A DNA stretch of 64,000 nucleotides from Comamonadaceae bacterium OS-1 (GTDB taxonomy: Bacteria; Pseudomonadota; Gammaproteobacteria; Burkholderiales; Burkholderiaceae_C): NCBI GenBank assembly GCA_027923965.1, contig AP026969.1, forward strand, positions 4,526,001 to 4,590,000. Reading direction: 5' to 3'. Under the pieces are notes generated by a model, which was given only the letters and a program-made list of their open reading frames with translations, was not told where the DNA came from and searched no databases. Shown piece after piece: positions 8,497 through 16,482 of the stretch. Positions within the stretch are counted from its first letter, which is position 1; each line of letters begins with the position of its first letter. The translations under genes and the position numbers were made by a program.

Positions 8497-9677
8497 ATAC
8501 CTCTACCCACCCGCGCCCCATCCTGATCTCGGTCGGCACCCGCCCGGAAATCATCAAAATGGCCCCGGTGTACGCCGAACTGCGCCGCCGCGGCATGCCC
8601 GTGGCCTGGGTCCACACTGGCCAGCACCGAGAAATGGCCGATACCCTGTACAGCTTCTTCGGCATCCAGCCCCAGCACGAAGTGGTGCTGGAGCGGCGCA
8701 ACGCCAGCCTGGCCCACCTGAACGCCCTGCTGCTGGAAGGCCTGTCCGACATCTACGAGCAGGTGCAGCCCCGGGCGGTACTGGTGCACGGTGACACCAC
8801 CAGCACCCTGGCCTCGGCCCAGGCCGCCTTCTACCTGGACGTGCCCATCGGCCACGTGGAAGCCGGTCTGCGCACCGGCAACCCCCGCGAACCCTTTCCC
8901 GAAGAGAAGAACCGCGAACTCACCGCCCGCCTGGCCCGCTGGCACTTCGCCCCCACCGCCGGGGCGGCGGCCAACCTGGACAAAGAAGGCGTGCCCGGCC
9001 ACGCGGTGCACACCGTGGGCAACTCCGCGGTCGATGCCGCGTTGGCCGGCACGGTGCGCATGGAGCAACTGCTCGCCGAGGGCACGCTGGCCTTGCCCCC
9101 TGAACTGCAAGCCCTGCAGCCGCACCTGGCGCACTGCAAGCTCATGACCGTCACCGCCCACCGCCGAGAGAACTGGGGCGCTGGTATCGCCAACATCGCC
9201 CGCGCCGTGGGCCAGCTGCTCACCCAGCACCCCGAGCTGGCCGTGGTTTGGCCAGTGCACGGCAACCCGGCGGTGCGCGATGCCGTGCACGCCGAGCTGG
9301 GCGGCCTGGCCGAGCGCCTGCACGGGCGGCTCACGCTGTGCCCGCCGCTGGACTACCCGGCCCTGCTGTGGTGCTTGCACCGCAGCGCGCTGGCCCTGAC
9401 CGACTCGGGGGGCATCCAGGAAGAAGGGGCGGCCCTGTCGTGCCCGGTGCTGGTGCTGCGCGACACCACCGAACGCCCTGAATTGATCGAGGCCGGTGCC
9501 GGGATGGTGGTCGGCACCGACACCGAGCGCATCGTGCGCACGGTGGACCAACTGCTGGGTGATGAACGCTTGCTGGAATGCATGCGCCAGGCCGTCAACC
9601 CGTTTGGCGATGGCCGCACCGCCCCCCGTATCGCCGATGTACTGGCCCGTGATCTTGAAAGCTTCCCATGCGCGTAA
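8493..9677 (+). CDS. wecB: UDP-N-acetylglucosamine 2-epimerase (non-hydrolysing)
   Basis: The 394-residue cytoplasmic enzyme interconverts UDP-GlcNAc and UDP-ManNAc. Family motifs run in order: GTRPEIIKMAPVY at the N-terminus, VHGDTTST, the long HVEAGLRTGNPREPFPEE signature, HRRENWG, and TDSGGIQEEGAAL near the C-terminus. Length matches WecB/MnaA. It starts at ATG 8493, overlapping deacetylase A by 4 bases, and overlaps the outer-membrane gene by 10 bases. No UDP-ManNAc dehydrogenase (wecC) is nearby. UDP-ManNAc itself is therefore the probable precursor made for the synthase at the head of the operon, which makes a ManNAc-containing chain the simplest prediction. Confidence 0.95.
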   Translation: MNTSTHPRPILISVGTRPEIIKMAPVYAELRRRGMPVAWVHTGQHREMADTLYSFFGIQPQHEVVLERRNASLAHLNALLLEGLSDIYEQVQPRAVLVHGDTTSTLASAQAAFYLDVPIGHVEAGLRTGNPREPFPEEKNRELTARLARWHFAPTAGAAANLDKEGVPGHAVHTVGNSAVDAALAGTVRMEQLLAEGTLALPPELQALQPHLAHCKLMTVTAHRRENWGAGIANIARAVGQLLTQHPELAVVWPVHGNPAVRDAVHAELGGLAERLHGRLTLCPPLDYPALLWCLHRSALALTDSGGIQEEGAALSCPVLVLRDTTERPELIEAGAGMVVGTDTERIVRTVDQLLGDERLLECMRQAVNPFGDGRTAPRIADVLARDLESFPCA

Positions 9678-10483
9678 ACATGATGCTCCACGCGCGCCAA
9701 GCCGCGACCGGCCTGGCCCTGGCCATGGGCACAGGGACCGTTCTGGCCCAATCCGATGCCTCGGCGCAATCCCTGTCACCGGTCACCTGGGACGTGCAAG
9801 CGTCCCGCAGCCAACTCAGCGCCGGATTACCGAACGGCGAGGCCTTGGCCGTGCGCGCCAACATGGCCTTGCCCGACGGCAGCAACCTGCAGTCTGAACT
9901 CATGCAGGAGCGCAAGTTCGGTGAGCATGGCGGCACCCTGGCACTGGCTTACACCGCATTCTTCGCCCCCGACTGGTTCGCCACCGGCACGCTGGTGGCG
10001 GGCAATGGCGGCCCCAACTGGGCCAAATGGCGGGCCGATCTGCAGGTGTCCACCAAATGGCTGGACCAGCGCCAACTGGTGACCTCCGCCGCGCTGTACC
10101 ACGCGGTGTTTGACGGCGGTCGCAGCGACTCCGGGCTGCGCCTGTCGGCCTCCTGGTACTTGCCCGCGCCTGCCGTGGTGGAGGCCGGGGTCACGTTCAA
10201 CCTGAGCCAGCCCGGCAGTGTGAACTCGGACATGCCGTATGCGGCCATCACGTTTGGGCGCACGGGCGAGCAGTACCTCAGTATGCGGGTCTCCAATGGC
10301 ACCGAGTCTTACCAGGCCCTGGGCGCGGGCGCGCAGTTGGTCAACTTCCATAGCCGCGCCGTCGGGGTGACCTGGCGACGCTGGATCGGTCCGCAGTGGG
10401 GCTTTACCGCCCAGGCCGAGCACTACCGCAACCCCACCTACCAGCGCCAGACCCTGGGCCTGGGGTTGTTCGCTCAATGGTAG
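9668..10483 (+). CDS. YaiO-like outer-membrane beta-barrel protein
   Basis: The 271-residue protein has a signal peptide cleaved after about Ala27 (TVLA-QS). The mature part is made of alternating amphipathic strands rich in Gly, Trp and Tyr, ending in GLGLFAQW. A C-terminal aromatic residue is the usual outer-membrane barrel insertion signal. The pattern fits the YaiO family of outer-membrane proteins, found next to glycosyltransferases in other bacteria. It lacks the TPR domain typical of PgaA or BcsC exporters, so export may need only this barrel or a partner elsewhere. It starts within the end of wecB and overlaps the next gene by 7 bases. The export role is inferred from position. Confidence 0.78.
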   Translation: MRVNMMLHARQAATGLALAMGTGTVLAQSDASAQSLSPVTWDVQASRSQLSAGLPNGEALAVRANMALPDGSNLQSELMQERKFGEHGGTLALAYTAFFAPDWFATGTLVAGNGGPNWAKWRADLQVSTKWLDQRQLVTSAALYHAVFDGGRSDSGLRLSASWYLPAPAVVEAGVTFNLSQPGSVNSDMPYAAITFGRTGEQYLSMRVSNGTESYQALGAGAQLVNFHSRAVGVTWRRWIGPQWGFTAQAEHYRNPTYQRQTLGLGLFAQW

Positions 10484-11307
10484 GACCCGCTGTGTCCAAG
10501 CCCTTCAATCCGCTGGAATCCGTCAAACGTCTGCGCTTGCGTGGCCACCTGGGGGGCGCGATTTTGCAGCACCGGGCGATATCGCGCTTGCATCTGCCAC
10601 GACAACGCCTGTGGGTCGGGCTGGCCCTTGCCGTGGTGTTGACGTTACTGTTACTGCTGCTGCGCCCCTGGGTGGCGCAGGCCTGGGCGGTGGAAATCGT
10701 GTGGTGGATGCGGGCTTTGGAGCTGCCCGGCCATTTTGACGTACAGGGGCGGGGCGGCGATGGTATGTTGGCGCTGGCCGTGCCGTTCATCGACGTGCAA
10801 ATGGGGGCCCCCGATGGCTGGGCACCGGTATGGCATGGGCTGGTGGCCCTGGGCGTGTGGTGGGCCGCAGGCCGGATGTCGGACGCGGCCAAGCCGGTAG
10901 CCTATCTGCTGCGCTTTGCAGTGCTGATCCACGGTGCATCGGTACTGTTCTTTATCTTCTGGCCCGCCAGCTTTCCGCACTCGGTGGACTTGCACACCGG
11001 CAGCGGGCTGCGCCAGGCCTGGCACCTGATGCTGCTGGCGCCGTGGATCCACCTGGCCACCTACTACCTGTTTCCGTTTGCGCTGTGGCAGCGCGGCCTG
11101 GTGACCGTGTTGAGCTGGTTGTTCCTGTTTGTGCTGACCCCGCTGCAATATGCCCTGCATGTGGGGCTGGTCCAGCATCTGGGGCTGCTGGTCATGCCAC
11201 TGCTGCACCTGCTGTTTGGCGTGATGCTGGACATCATCGGCTTTGTGGCCCTGTATGGCTGGGCCATGGGCTGGACCCTGCAGGAAGTTGCGCATGCGCC
11301 GGAGTGA
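10477..11307 (+). CDS. Polytopic inner-membrane protein of unknown function (exopolysaccharide operon)
   Basis: I do not recognise this protein. It has 276 residues from ATG 10477, or 271 from GTG 10492; neither has a strong ribosome site. A basic N-terminal segment of about 45 residues is followed by roughly six hydrophobic helices, the first near residues 48-72 with a long run of Leu. Polar residues fall mainly in one loop, FPHSVDLHTGSGLRQAW, between predicted helices 3 and 4. This loop, with its His and Asp residues, is the best candidate for a functional site. The gene overlaps both neighbours and belongs to the operon. Possible roles include synthase partner, export subunit or acyl-group handling. 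None can be chosen from sequence. Confidence 0.8.
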   Translation: MVGPAVSKPFNPLESVKRLRLRGHLGGAILQHRAISRLHLPRQRLWVGLALAVVLTLLLLLLRPWVAQAWAVEIVWWMRALELPGHFDVQGRGGDGMLALAVPFIDVQMGAPDGWAPVWHGLVALGVWWAAGRMSDAAKPVAYLLRFAVLIHGASVLFFIFWPASFPHSVDLHTGSGLRQAWHLMLLAPWIHLATYYLFPFALWQRGLVTVLSWLFLFVLTPLQYALHVGLVQHLGLLVMPLLHLLFGVMLDIIGFVALYGWAMGWTLQEVAHAPE

Positions 11308-12514
11308 CATTGCCGCCGTGCTGGCGACCAGCATCGCTCTGTGGAGCGGCTCTGCGGGCGCGCAGGACGTGGCCGCAGGCCCGCATGCCTGTCGACCGGG
11401 TGGTCTGGTGGATGCCGCGTTTCGGGATGCGGCCCTGCAGGCACTCGACCGGCTGGTGGTGCGCGCGCCCGGCCACAGTGCCGACGGTGCCATCAAGGTA
11501 CACCACTCGCCTGGCCATCTGGATCCGCAAGGGGCCGTATGGCATTACGTCTCAGCCTACCAGGTCAACCTGGGCCTGCTGGGTGTGCTGCGGGTGGCCC
11601 CCCATCGGGCTCCCACCGCCGCCCAGTGGCTGCGCTGGCAGGCGGCGCACACGACCGCCACCGGGCCATCCGAGAGCGTGGTGTTCGACCATTGGGTACG
11701 GGCCTCGGATTTGCAGGAATCCACCTGCCCGCCTGGCAAGAGTGTGCGCGCCTGCCCGCAGGTAGATGCCTATGACAGCACTGCCGCGTCCTTGTTAATG
11801 GTGGCCCACGCATATGCCCAGGCTACGGCAGACAGCGCGGTGCTGCGTGAACCGCCTGTACGCCGCGCTTTGGAAGAGGCGGCGGCGACCCTGGCTCGGC
11901 TCACCCAGCCCAACGGCCTGCCCTGGGCCAAGCCCGACCACCAGGTGGCCTACCTGATGGACGCGGTGGAGGTGTCGGCAGGCTGGCGTGCCTGGGCCCA
12001 GCTCCAGCGGGATATTTACGGTATCCCCCAGGCATCCAAAAACAGCCTGGCCATGGCGCAGCGCACCGATGCCGCCATCCAGAAGAACCTGTGGCATGCG
12101 CCCAGCCAGACCTGGCGGGTCAGCCTGGACGCGGCCCCACCCGACTTCAGGCATTGGTATCCCGACAGCGTGGCCCAGGCCTGGCCGCTGCTGTGGATGG
12201 ACGCTGCGCAACCCGAGGGCAGTGCTGCCGTAGTCCGTGCGCAGAGCGTGTGGTGCCAGACCGCGGCCCATTGGCAAGGCCGGGCCGGTTGGTCCCAGCG
12301 CAATGTTGATCCTGAAGGGTTTTGGTGGCCTGCCGTGGCCGTGGCCGCGCGTTGCGTGGGGGATGACGCTGCCGCGGCGGCTTGGGTGGCCCGGGCCCGC
12401 AGCCACTGGATGCGCCCCGACGCGCCATTTGCCTGGCCGTTCCAGGTGGCCGACCTGCAATGGTTGCTGTGGCTGGCCGATCCAATGCCTTTGGCGGGTG
12501 TGCCTGTTTCGTGA
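11294..12514 (+). CDS. Secreted (alpha/alpha)-toroid-like protein, putative glycan-processing enzyme
   Basis: The 406-residue protein starts at ATG 11294, overlapping the previous gene by 14 bases, and has a signal peptide cleaved after about Ala23 (AGA-QD). The mature sequence is helical and rich in Trp and Ala, with repeated helix-pair patterns such as DSTAASLLMVAHAYAQA and YLMDAVEVSAGWRAWAQL. This looks like the (alpha/alpha)6 barrel used by several glycoside hydrolase and polysaccharide lyase families. I cannot assign a family or identify catalytic residues with certainty; paired acidic residues occur at the helix-pair starts. A periplasmic hydrolase or lyase is a common partner of polysaccharide synthases, and that is the inferred role here. 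Confidence 0.7.
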   Translation: MRRSDIAAVLATSIALWSGSAGAQDVAAGPHACRPGGLVDAAFRDAALQALDRLVVRAPGHSADGAIKVHHSPGHLDPQGAVWHYVSAYQVNLGLLGVLRVAPHRAPTAAQWLRWQAAHTTATGPSESVVFDHWVRASDLQESTCPPGKSVRACPQVDAYDSTAASLLMVAHAYAQATADSAVLREPPVRRALEEAAATLARLTQPNGLPWAKPDHQVAYLMDAVEVSAGWRAWAQLQRDIYGIPQASKNSLAMAQRTDAAIQKNLWHAPSQTWRVSLDAAPPDFRHWYPDSVAQAWPLLWMDAAQPEGSAAVVRAQSVWCQTAAHWQGRAGWSQRNVDPEGFWWPAVAVAARCVGDDAAAAAWVARARSHWMRPDAPFAWPFQVADLQWLLWLADPMPLAGVPVS

Positions 12515-12562
12515 GTGTTTTTTTGTGGGTTCTTGGTTTTTTTCTTCATTTTGGAGGTTTTT
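12515..12562 (+). promoter_or_regulatory. T-rich leader and strong ribosome-binding site before deacetylase B
   Basis: This 48-base spacer is the only real gap inside the operon. It has several T runs and then GGAGG at 12553-12557, five bases before ATG 12563. All earlier genes in the operon start by overlap with weak ribosome sites. The final gene therefore appears set for independent, stronger translation. A GTG at 12515 in the same frame was rejected as start because it would put a second hydrophobic stretch before the signal peptide. Confidence 0.6.
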
Positions 12563-14701
12563 ATGGTGTTTCTCTCTCTTACACGGCGGCGTTTGGCTGC
12601 GGTGTCGTTGGCCCTGGTAGCCTTGACGGCGGCCAGTGCACCTGTTTGGGCCGCGCCCTCGCGCGACAACCTGACTTTGCTAATCCCTGACAACGCGGCC
12701 CTCAACAGCTGGCAAGTCCAGGTGTGGACCGATGCGGCTGCCGAGGAGGGCATCCAGATCAAGACCATCACCGACTCGGCGTTCCTGGCACTGGGCAGCA
12801 CCGCCTCGGCCAAGATTGCCGGTTTGGTGATGCCCGACAGCGCGCACATCCAGGCCAGCAACGCGCTGGTGGCCGCTGTCAAGCAATACGTGTCGAGCGG
12901 CGGCAAACTGATGCTGACCTATGATGCGGGCGCGTTGAACGACTTGGGGTTTTACGACGCGTCTGGCAAGTCCCGCTTTTCCGACATGGTTGGGGTGGAC
13001 TACGTGCAGTACGAAACCCTGCGCGAGCGCGTGGTGGGCTTTGGCCCCATCGTGGGCAGCAAGGCCCGCTTGACCAATCTGCTGGTGCCACCTGGCAAAT
13101 ATCTGCCCTACGTCGCCCCCACGGCGGCGGCGGCGACCACCGCCTTTGTGCCGACCAGCCGGTTGGATCCGGGCGGTGCCGAAGTGATGCGCCCCATGGT
13201 GGAAGCACGGACCCGCAGAAGCTGGTCGCAGCCATTCAATCCGCTGCGCTACGACCAGCGCGTGGCCGCGGCCACTCCTTCCATGTACCTGCCCAGCAGC
13301 TACCCCTACCGCTACTCCGACGATGTGGGGGCCACCGTCGACAGCACGGGTAGCTACTGGCAAGAAAAACCCACGGGCTGGGTCTCTACCCAGTTGACCG
13401 AAGACGACAAGTCCTTGCAAACCATCAGCGGCTACGGATTCCCGGCACTGAGCTATTACTACTACGTGACCACCGGCACTTTCCCCGGCAATGTGTTCCT
13501 GTCGTCGCCAGAGCACGGTCTGGTAGCGGGCGAACGCAGCTACGGCAACGGCAAGGTTCTGTTTGTGAACATCCCCCTGGGCTACTTCACCGCCATCGGT
13601 ACCGACGGCATGCTGTTGCACGGTTTCTTGAACCATTTCGCCCGTGACCAGGTGGTCATGCCGCAGATATCCGTGCAGCCCAAGGGCGTGGGCGGCCTGG
13701 TTTACGACTGGCATGTAGACGACGGACAGGCCCTGATTCCGGACTACGGCTACGTCATGGGGCAATGGTTCATGCAGGGCAAAGGGCCGTTCTCGGTGCA
13801 ATTCACCGCTGGTCCCGACGTGAGTGTGATTGGCGACGGCCTGGGCATGAACCTGGCCAACAACCCCGCAGGACAAGCGGTGGTGCGGGCGGCAGGTGCC
13901 TACCGCGGCAGCCTCACCAATGAGGTCGGTGCCCACGGCGGCTGGATCCACAACATCTTTGGCATCAACGCCAACGAAACCAATGCCGACACCTACTTGC
14001 CCTGGGTACAGGCCAATGTCGGGGTGGTGCAAAACATTATGGGTAAAAAGAGCCGCGAGTATTCGGCCCCCCAGGGCAACAACCCGCTATGGGCCACCAA
14101 ATGGCTGGAAACCTACGGCATCGTGGGCATGTACACCGTCAGCAACACCGGTACCGCGGCCACGCGCGAATGGCGTAGCGGCGCGCGCGTGACCAACAAG
14201 CTGTGGGCCATGCCGATTTCCCCGCTGGGAACCACCGCCACGTTCGAGGAGTTTGACGAAAAAGGCATCACCAACGGTACTTCGGCCCAGTGGTTGCTGG
14301 ACCTGCAAAGCTTTGTGGTCAACAACCGCACCAACCGGCTGTTCTACAACCACCCTCCGGGTGCCCGCGACCATTTGAACGTGGTGAAAACCTTTGTTCA
14401 ACGGGCCGAAGGCCTGAAGAACTGGGGCCGTTTCAACTGGTACACCATGGCCCAGATTGCGGATTTCAACCAACGCCGGATCCAGACCACCTGGAGCAGC
14501 AACAGCTACTACGGCTATAGCCGCTTTACCGCCAGCAACCCCGATTCGCTGACCGACATCACCTGGCTACTGCCCCGCAGCCGCTACGGCTATCCCTACG
14601 TGACCAGTGGCTGGGCCACGGTCGACGCATATGACGACACCAACTGGATCGTTACTGCCCGCGGTGGCAACAACCTGTCGTTCAAGGCTTACGAGCGTTA
14701 A
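12563..14701 (+). CDS. Secreted deacetylase-like protein B of the exopolysaccharide operon
   Basis: The 712-residue protein has a signal peptide ending VWA-AP (cleavage after about residue 31). Residues 34-140 form an amidotransferase/ThuA-like domain (LLIPDNAAL, LMLTYDAG), as in the paralogue encoded at 6586-8496. The C-terminal half carries a NodB-like catalytic set: DWHVDD at 382-387, HGGWIH at 458-463 and HPPG at 597-600. The paired Asp386-Asp387 is intact here, unlike in the paralogue, so this is the better candidate for an active metal-dependent N-deacetylase of the exported glycan. About 120 extra residues (roughly 180-300), rich in Ser, Thr and Tyr, are not in the paralogue. It ends the operon. 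Confidence 0.75.
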   Translation: MVFLSLTRRRLAAVSLALVALTAASAPVWAAPSRDNLTLLIPDNAALNSWQVQVWTDAAAEEGIQIKTITDSAFLALGSTASAKIAGLVMPDSAHIQASNALVAAVKQYVSSGGKLMLTYDAGALNDLGFYDASGKSRFSDMVGVDYVQYETLRERVVGFGPIVGSKARLTNLLVPPGKYLPYVAPTAAAATTAFVPTSRLDPGGAEVMRPMVEARTRRSWSQPFNPLRYDQRVAAATPSMYLPSSYPYRYSDDVGATVDSTGSYWQEKPTGWVSTQLTEDDKSLQTISGYGFPALSYYYYVTTGTFPGNVFLSSPEHGLVAGERSYGNGKVLFVNIPLGYFTAIGTDGMLLHGFLNHFARDQVVMPQISVQPKGVGGLVYDWHVDDGQALIPDYGYVMGQWFMQGKGPFSVQFTAGPDVSVIGDGLGMNLANNPAGQAVVRAAGAYRGSLTNEVGAHGGWIHNIFGINANETNADTYLPWVQANVGVVQNIMGKKSREYSAPQGNNPLWATKWLETYGIVGMYTVSNTGTAATREWRSGARVTNKLWAMPISPLGTTATFEEFDEKGITNGTSAQWLLDLQSFVVNNRTNRLFYNHPPGARDHLNVVKTFVQRAEGLKNWGRFNWYTMAQIADFNQRRIQTTWSSNSYYGYSRFTASNPDSLTDITWLLPRSRYGYPYVTSGWATVDAYDDTNWIVTARGGNNLSFKAYER

Positions 14702-14710
14702 ACGCAACAC

Positions 14711-14739
14711 TCCCCCGCTACGCCCGCCGTGGCGGGGGA
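14711..14739 (+). terminator. Candidate hairpin terminator after the exopolysaccharide operon
   Basis: TCCCCCGC (14711-14718) pairs with GCGGGGGA (14732-14739) around a 13-base loop, ten bases after the stop of the last operon gene. No clear T tract follows, so termination strength is uncertain. Confidence 0.5.
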
Positions 14740-14751
14740 TGTATATGAAAT

Positions 14752-14806
14752 AGGCCATTTGTGCTTATCTGGTAAGCGTGAGAAGCTATATTAAAAATAG
14801 CATTTG
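14752..14806. repeat. Interspersed intergenic repeat, copy 2
   Basis: This copy has the core GTGCTTATCTGGTAAGCG followed by AGCTATATTAAAAATAGC. It lies between the operon end and the decayed transposase, on the left of the latter. Confidence 0.7.
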
Positions 14807-14833
14807 GCGTATGCGGCAGGACAATACTGAGCA

Positions 14834-14861
14834 GAGCCCAGACGCCTGGGCGTCTGGGCTC
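14834..14861. repeat. Perfect 13-base inverted repeat beside transposase remnant
   Basis: GAGCCCAGACGCC (14834-14846) and GGCGTCTGGGCTC (14849-14861) are exact reverse complements around TG. It overlaps the stop codon of the transposase fragment. It may be a terminator of the old element or a later palindromic insertion. Confidence 0.6.
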
Positions 14862-15080
14862 ATGGCTTGGTGCCGCCTACGGCGATGGCGCCCAGCTTGG
14901 CCCATCCCATCTCGCGGGCCAGGCGCACAAACTGGGTGAAGAGTTCGGGGAATTCCGCCAGGTGCTAGGCACGGAAGTCGCAGATGGTGCGATGGGCGGG
15001 GAAGTTGTGCGCCCCAGCACCCGAAAGGCGATGTCCTCATGCAGCTTTCTGGCGAATGTGCGGCGCAGCTTGTGTGCCAT
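14860..15080 (-). pseudogene. Decayed transposase fragment (IS1182-type, DUF772 region)
   Basis: Read on the minus strand from about 15080, the sequence gives RKLHEDIAFRVLG. After a one-base frame change it continues AHNFPAHRTICDFRA, a TAG stop, then HLAEFPELFTQFVRLAREMG and GAIAVGGTKP before a final stop. This order (vulnerable -AFRVL-, HRTI-DFR, LF-Q---L-, GTK) is the N-terminal part of IS1182/DUF772-type transposases. It is broken by a frameshift and an internal stop and lacks the catalytic C-terminal part, so it cannot be functional. It lies between two copies of the interspersed repeat, which suggests an old insertion into repeat-rich intergenic DNA. Confidence 0.7.
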
Positions 15081-15140
15081 GGAGTTGTGCGAGGTGGGGT
15101 GTCGTACGATTGGCCGAAAGTCTTAAGCTTTTTTGACCTC

Positions 15141-15184
15141 TTGCCCTTACCATATAAGCACAAGCAGCTACAGAAAAAAGAGCA
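15141..15184. repeat. Interspersed intergenic repeat, copy 3
   Basis: The core TTACCATATAAGCACAAGCAG is followed by a degenerate A-rich arm ending GAAAAAAGAGC. It lies 37 bases beyond the stop of the MltB gene, on the right of the transposase remnant. Confidence 0.6.
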
Positions 15185-15220
15185 TCAATAAACGATCTTG
15201 GCGTACCGGCAACCGGCGGG

Positions 15221-16468
15221 TTACGGCTGCTGCACCCGCTCCAACACCCCCCCATCCGGATACCCATCCGCAGGCAGCCCCACACTGCGCTGGAAGCGCC
15301 GAATCCCCTCCCGCGTCGCGGGCCCCATCATCCCGTCGGGCGTACCACTCGCAAAACCACGCGCGTTCAAGGCGGTCTGCAGGGCCTGCAACTGGCTGCG
15401 GGTCAGCGCCTGCAGGTCGCGCGGCCACGTAGCTTGCAAGGCGGGGCCGTTGCCCAGGCGTTGCGACAGAAGGCTGACACCCAGGGCGTAGCTGGTGGAG
15501 TTGTTGTAGCGCAGGATGGCGCGGAAGTTGGGGCCGACCAGGAAGGCGGGACCACGGGCGCCGGCGGGGAGCAGCAGCTCGGCATCGGGCAGCGGGGGGA
15601 GTGGCGCACCAATCATGCTGCGCACGCCTTCAGCCGCCCACTGCTCGGACGGCTGGCGCACGCTGGAATCGGCACGGGCCACGTCAAAGCCGGGGGGTAG
15701 CTGCACCTCGGTACCCCAGGGTTGGTCGGCCTGCCAACCCGAACGGGCCAGGAAGTTCGCGGTGGAGGCCATCACGTCGGCCATGCTGCCCCAGATGTCG
15801 CGCTTGCCGTCGCCGTCGGCATCCACCGCGTAAGCCAGAAAGTTGGAGGGCAAAAACTGGGTCTGGCCCATAGCACCGGCCCAGGAGCCGACCATGTGGG
15901 CGCGGTCGATGTCGCCGTTTTGCAGGATCTTCAAGGCCGCCATCAGCTGGCCGCGGGCCCAGTCTGCGCGCCGCCCCTCATAGCCCAGCGTGGCCAGCGC
16001 GTCGATGGTGGGGATGTTGCCGTAGTTGCTGCCGTAGTTGCTCTCCATGCCCCAGATGGCGGCCAGGATGGTGGCGGGCACGCCATAGCGGGCGGCGGCG
16101 GCATCGGTATCGGTGCGGACCTGCAGCAGCTTGTCCTGGCCGCGGGTGATGCGCTGGGGCGACACGGCGCTGTCCAGGTAATCCCACACGGTGCGGGTGA
16201 ATTCGGGCTGGGCGCGGTCGAGTTGCACCACCTGGGGCAGCTCTTGCACCGGGTCGAGGGCGGCTTGCAGGGTGGCCTCGGTGATGCCTGCGGCGCGGGC
16301 CGTGGCCCGGAAGTCGGCGACCCAGCGGGCAAAGCTGGGGGCGGCCTCGGGCGGGGTGCTGGCGGTGGGGGCAGTCGCAGGCAGGGTAGTGGGTGCGGCG
16401 GCACAGCCCGCCAGGGTGGCCAGGGCGATCGCCAGGGGAAGTAAACGGATGGAATGCATACGGCGCAT
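15221..16468 (-). CDS. mltB: Lytic murein transglycosylase, MltB type, with peptidoglycan-binding domain
   Basis: The 415-residue lipoprotein has a signal ending LATLAGC, so it should be anchored in the outer-membrane inner leaflet. It cleaves the MurNAc-GlcNAc bond with formation of 1,6-anhydromuropeptides. The SLT_2 domain holds the catalytic-Glu motif GMESNYGSNYG and then SWAGAMGQTQFLPSNFLAYA. The C-terminal 60 residues form a peptidoglycan-binding type 1 domain (LQTALNARGF, GPATREGIRRFQ). Start at 16468 (MRRMHSIR) or 16459 is equally plausible. It is convergent with the exopolysaccharide operon and lies 14 bases after the exporter gene on the same strand. Confidence 0.92.
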   Translation of the reverse strand: MRRMHSIRLLPLAIALATLAGCAAAPTTLPATAPTASTPPEAAPSFARWVADFRATARAAGITEATLQAALDPVQELPQVVQLDRAQPEFTRTVWDYLDSAVSPQRITRGQDKLLQVRTDTDAAAARYGVPATILAAIWGMESNYGSNYGNIPTIDALATLGYEGRRADWARGQLMAALKILQNGDIDRAHMVGSWAGAMGQTQFLPSNFLAYAVDADGDGKRDIWGSMADVMASTANFLARSGWQADQPWGTEVQLPPGFDVARADSSVRQPSEQWAAEGVRSMIGAPLPPLPDAELLLPAGARGPAFLVGPNFRAILRYNNSTSYALGVSLLSQRLGNGPALQATWPRDLQALTRSQLQALQTALNARGFASGTPDGMMGPATREGIRRFQRSVGLPADGYPDGGVLERVQQP

Positions 16469-16482
16469 TGTCCGTATTGTCG

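Noticed and set aside
9668..10483. PgaA- or BcsC-type exporter
   Set aside because: The protein is too short and lacks the TPR domain; only a small barrel is evident.
12680..14032. Minus-strand frame inside the deacetylase B gene
   Set aside because: Shadow frame; the plus-strand product has a signal peptide and catalytic motifs.
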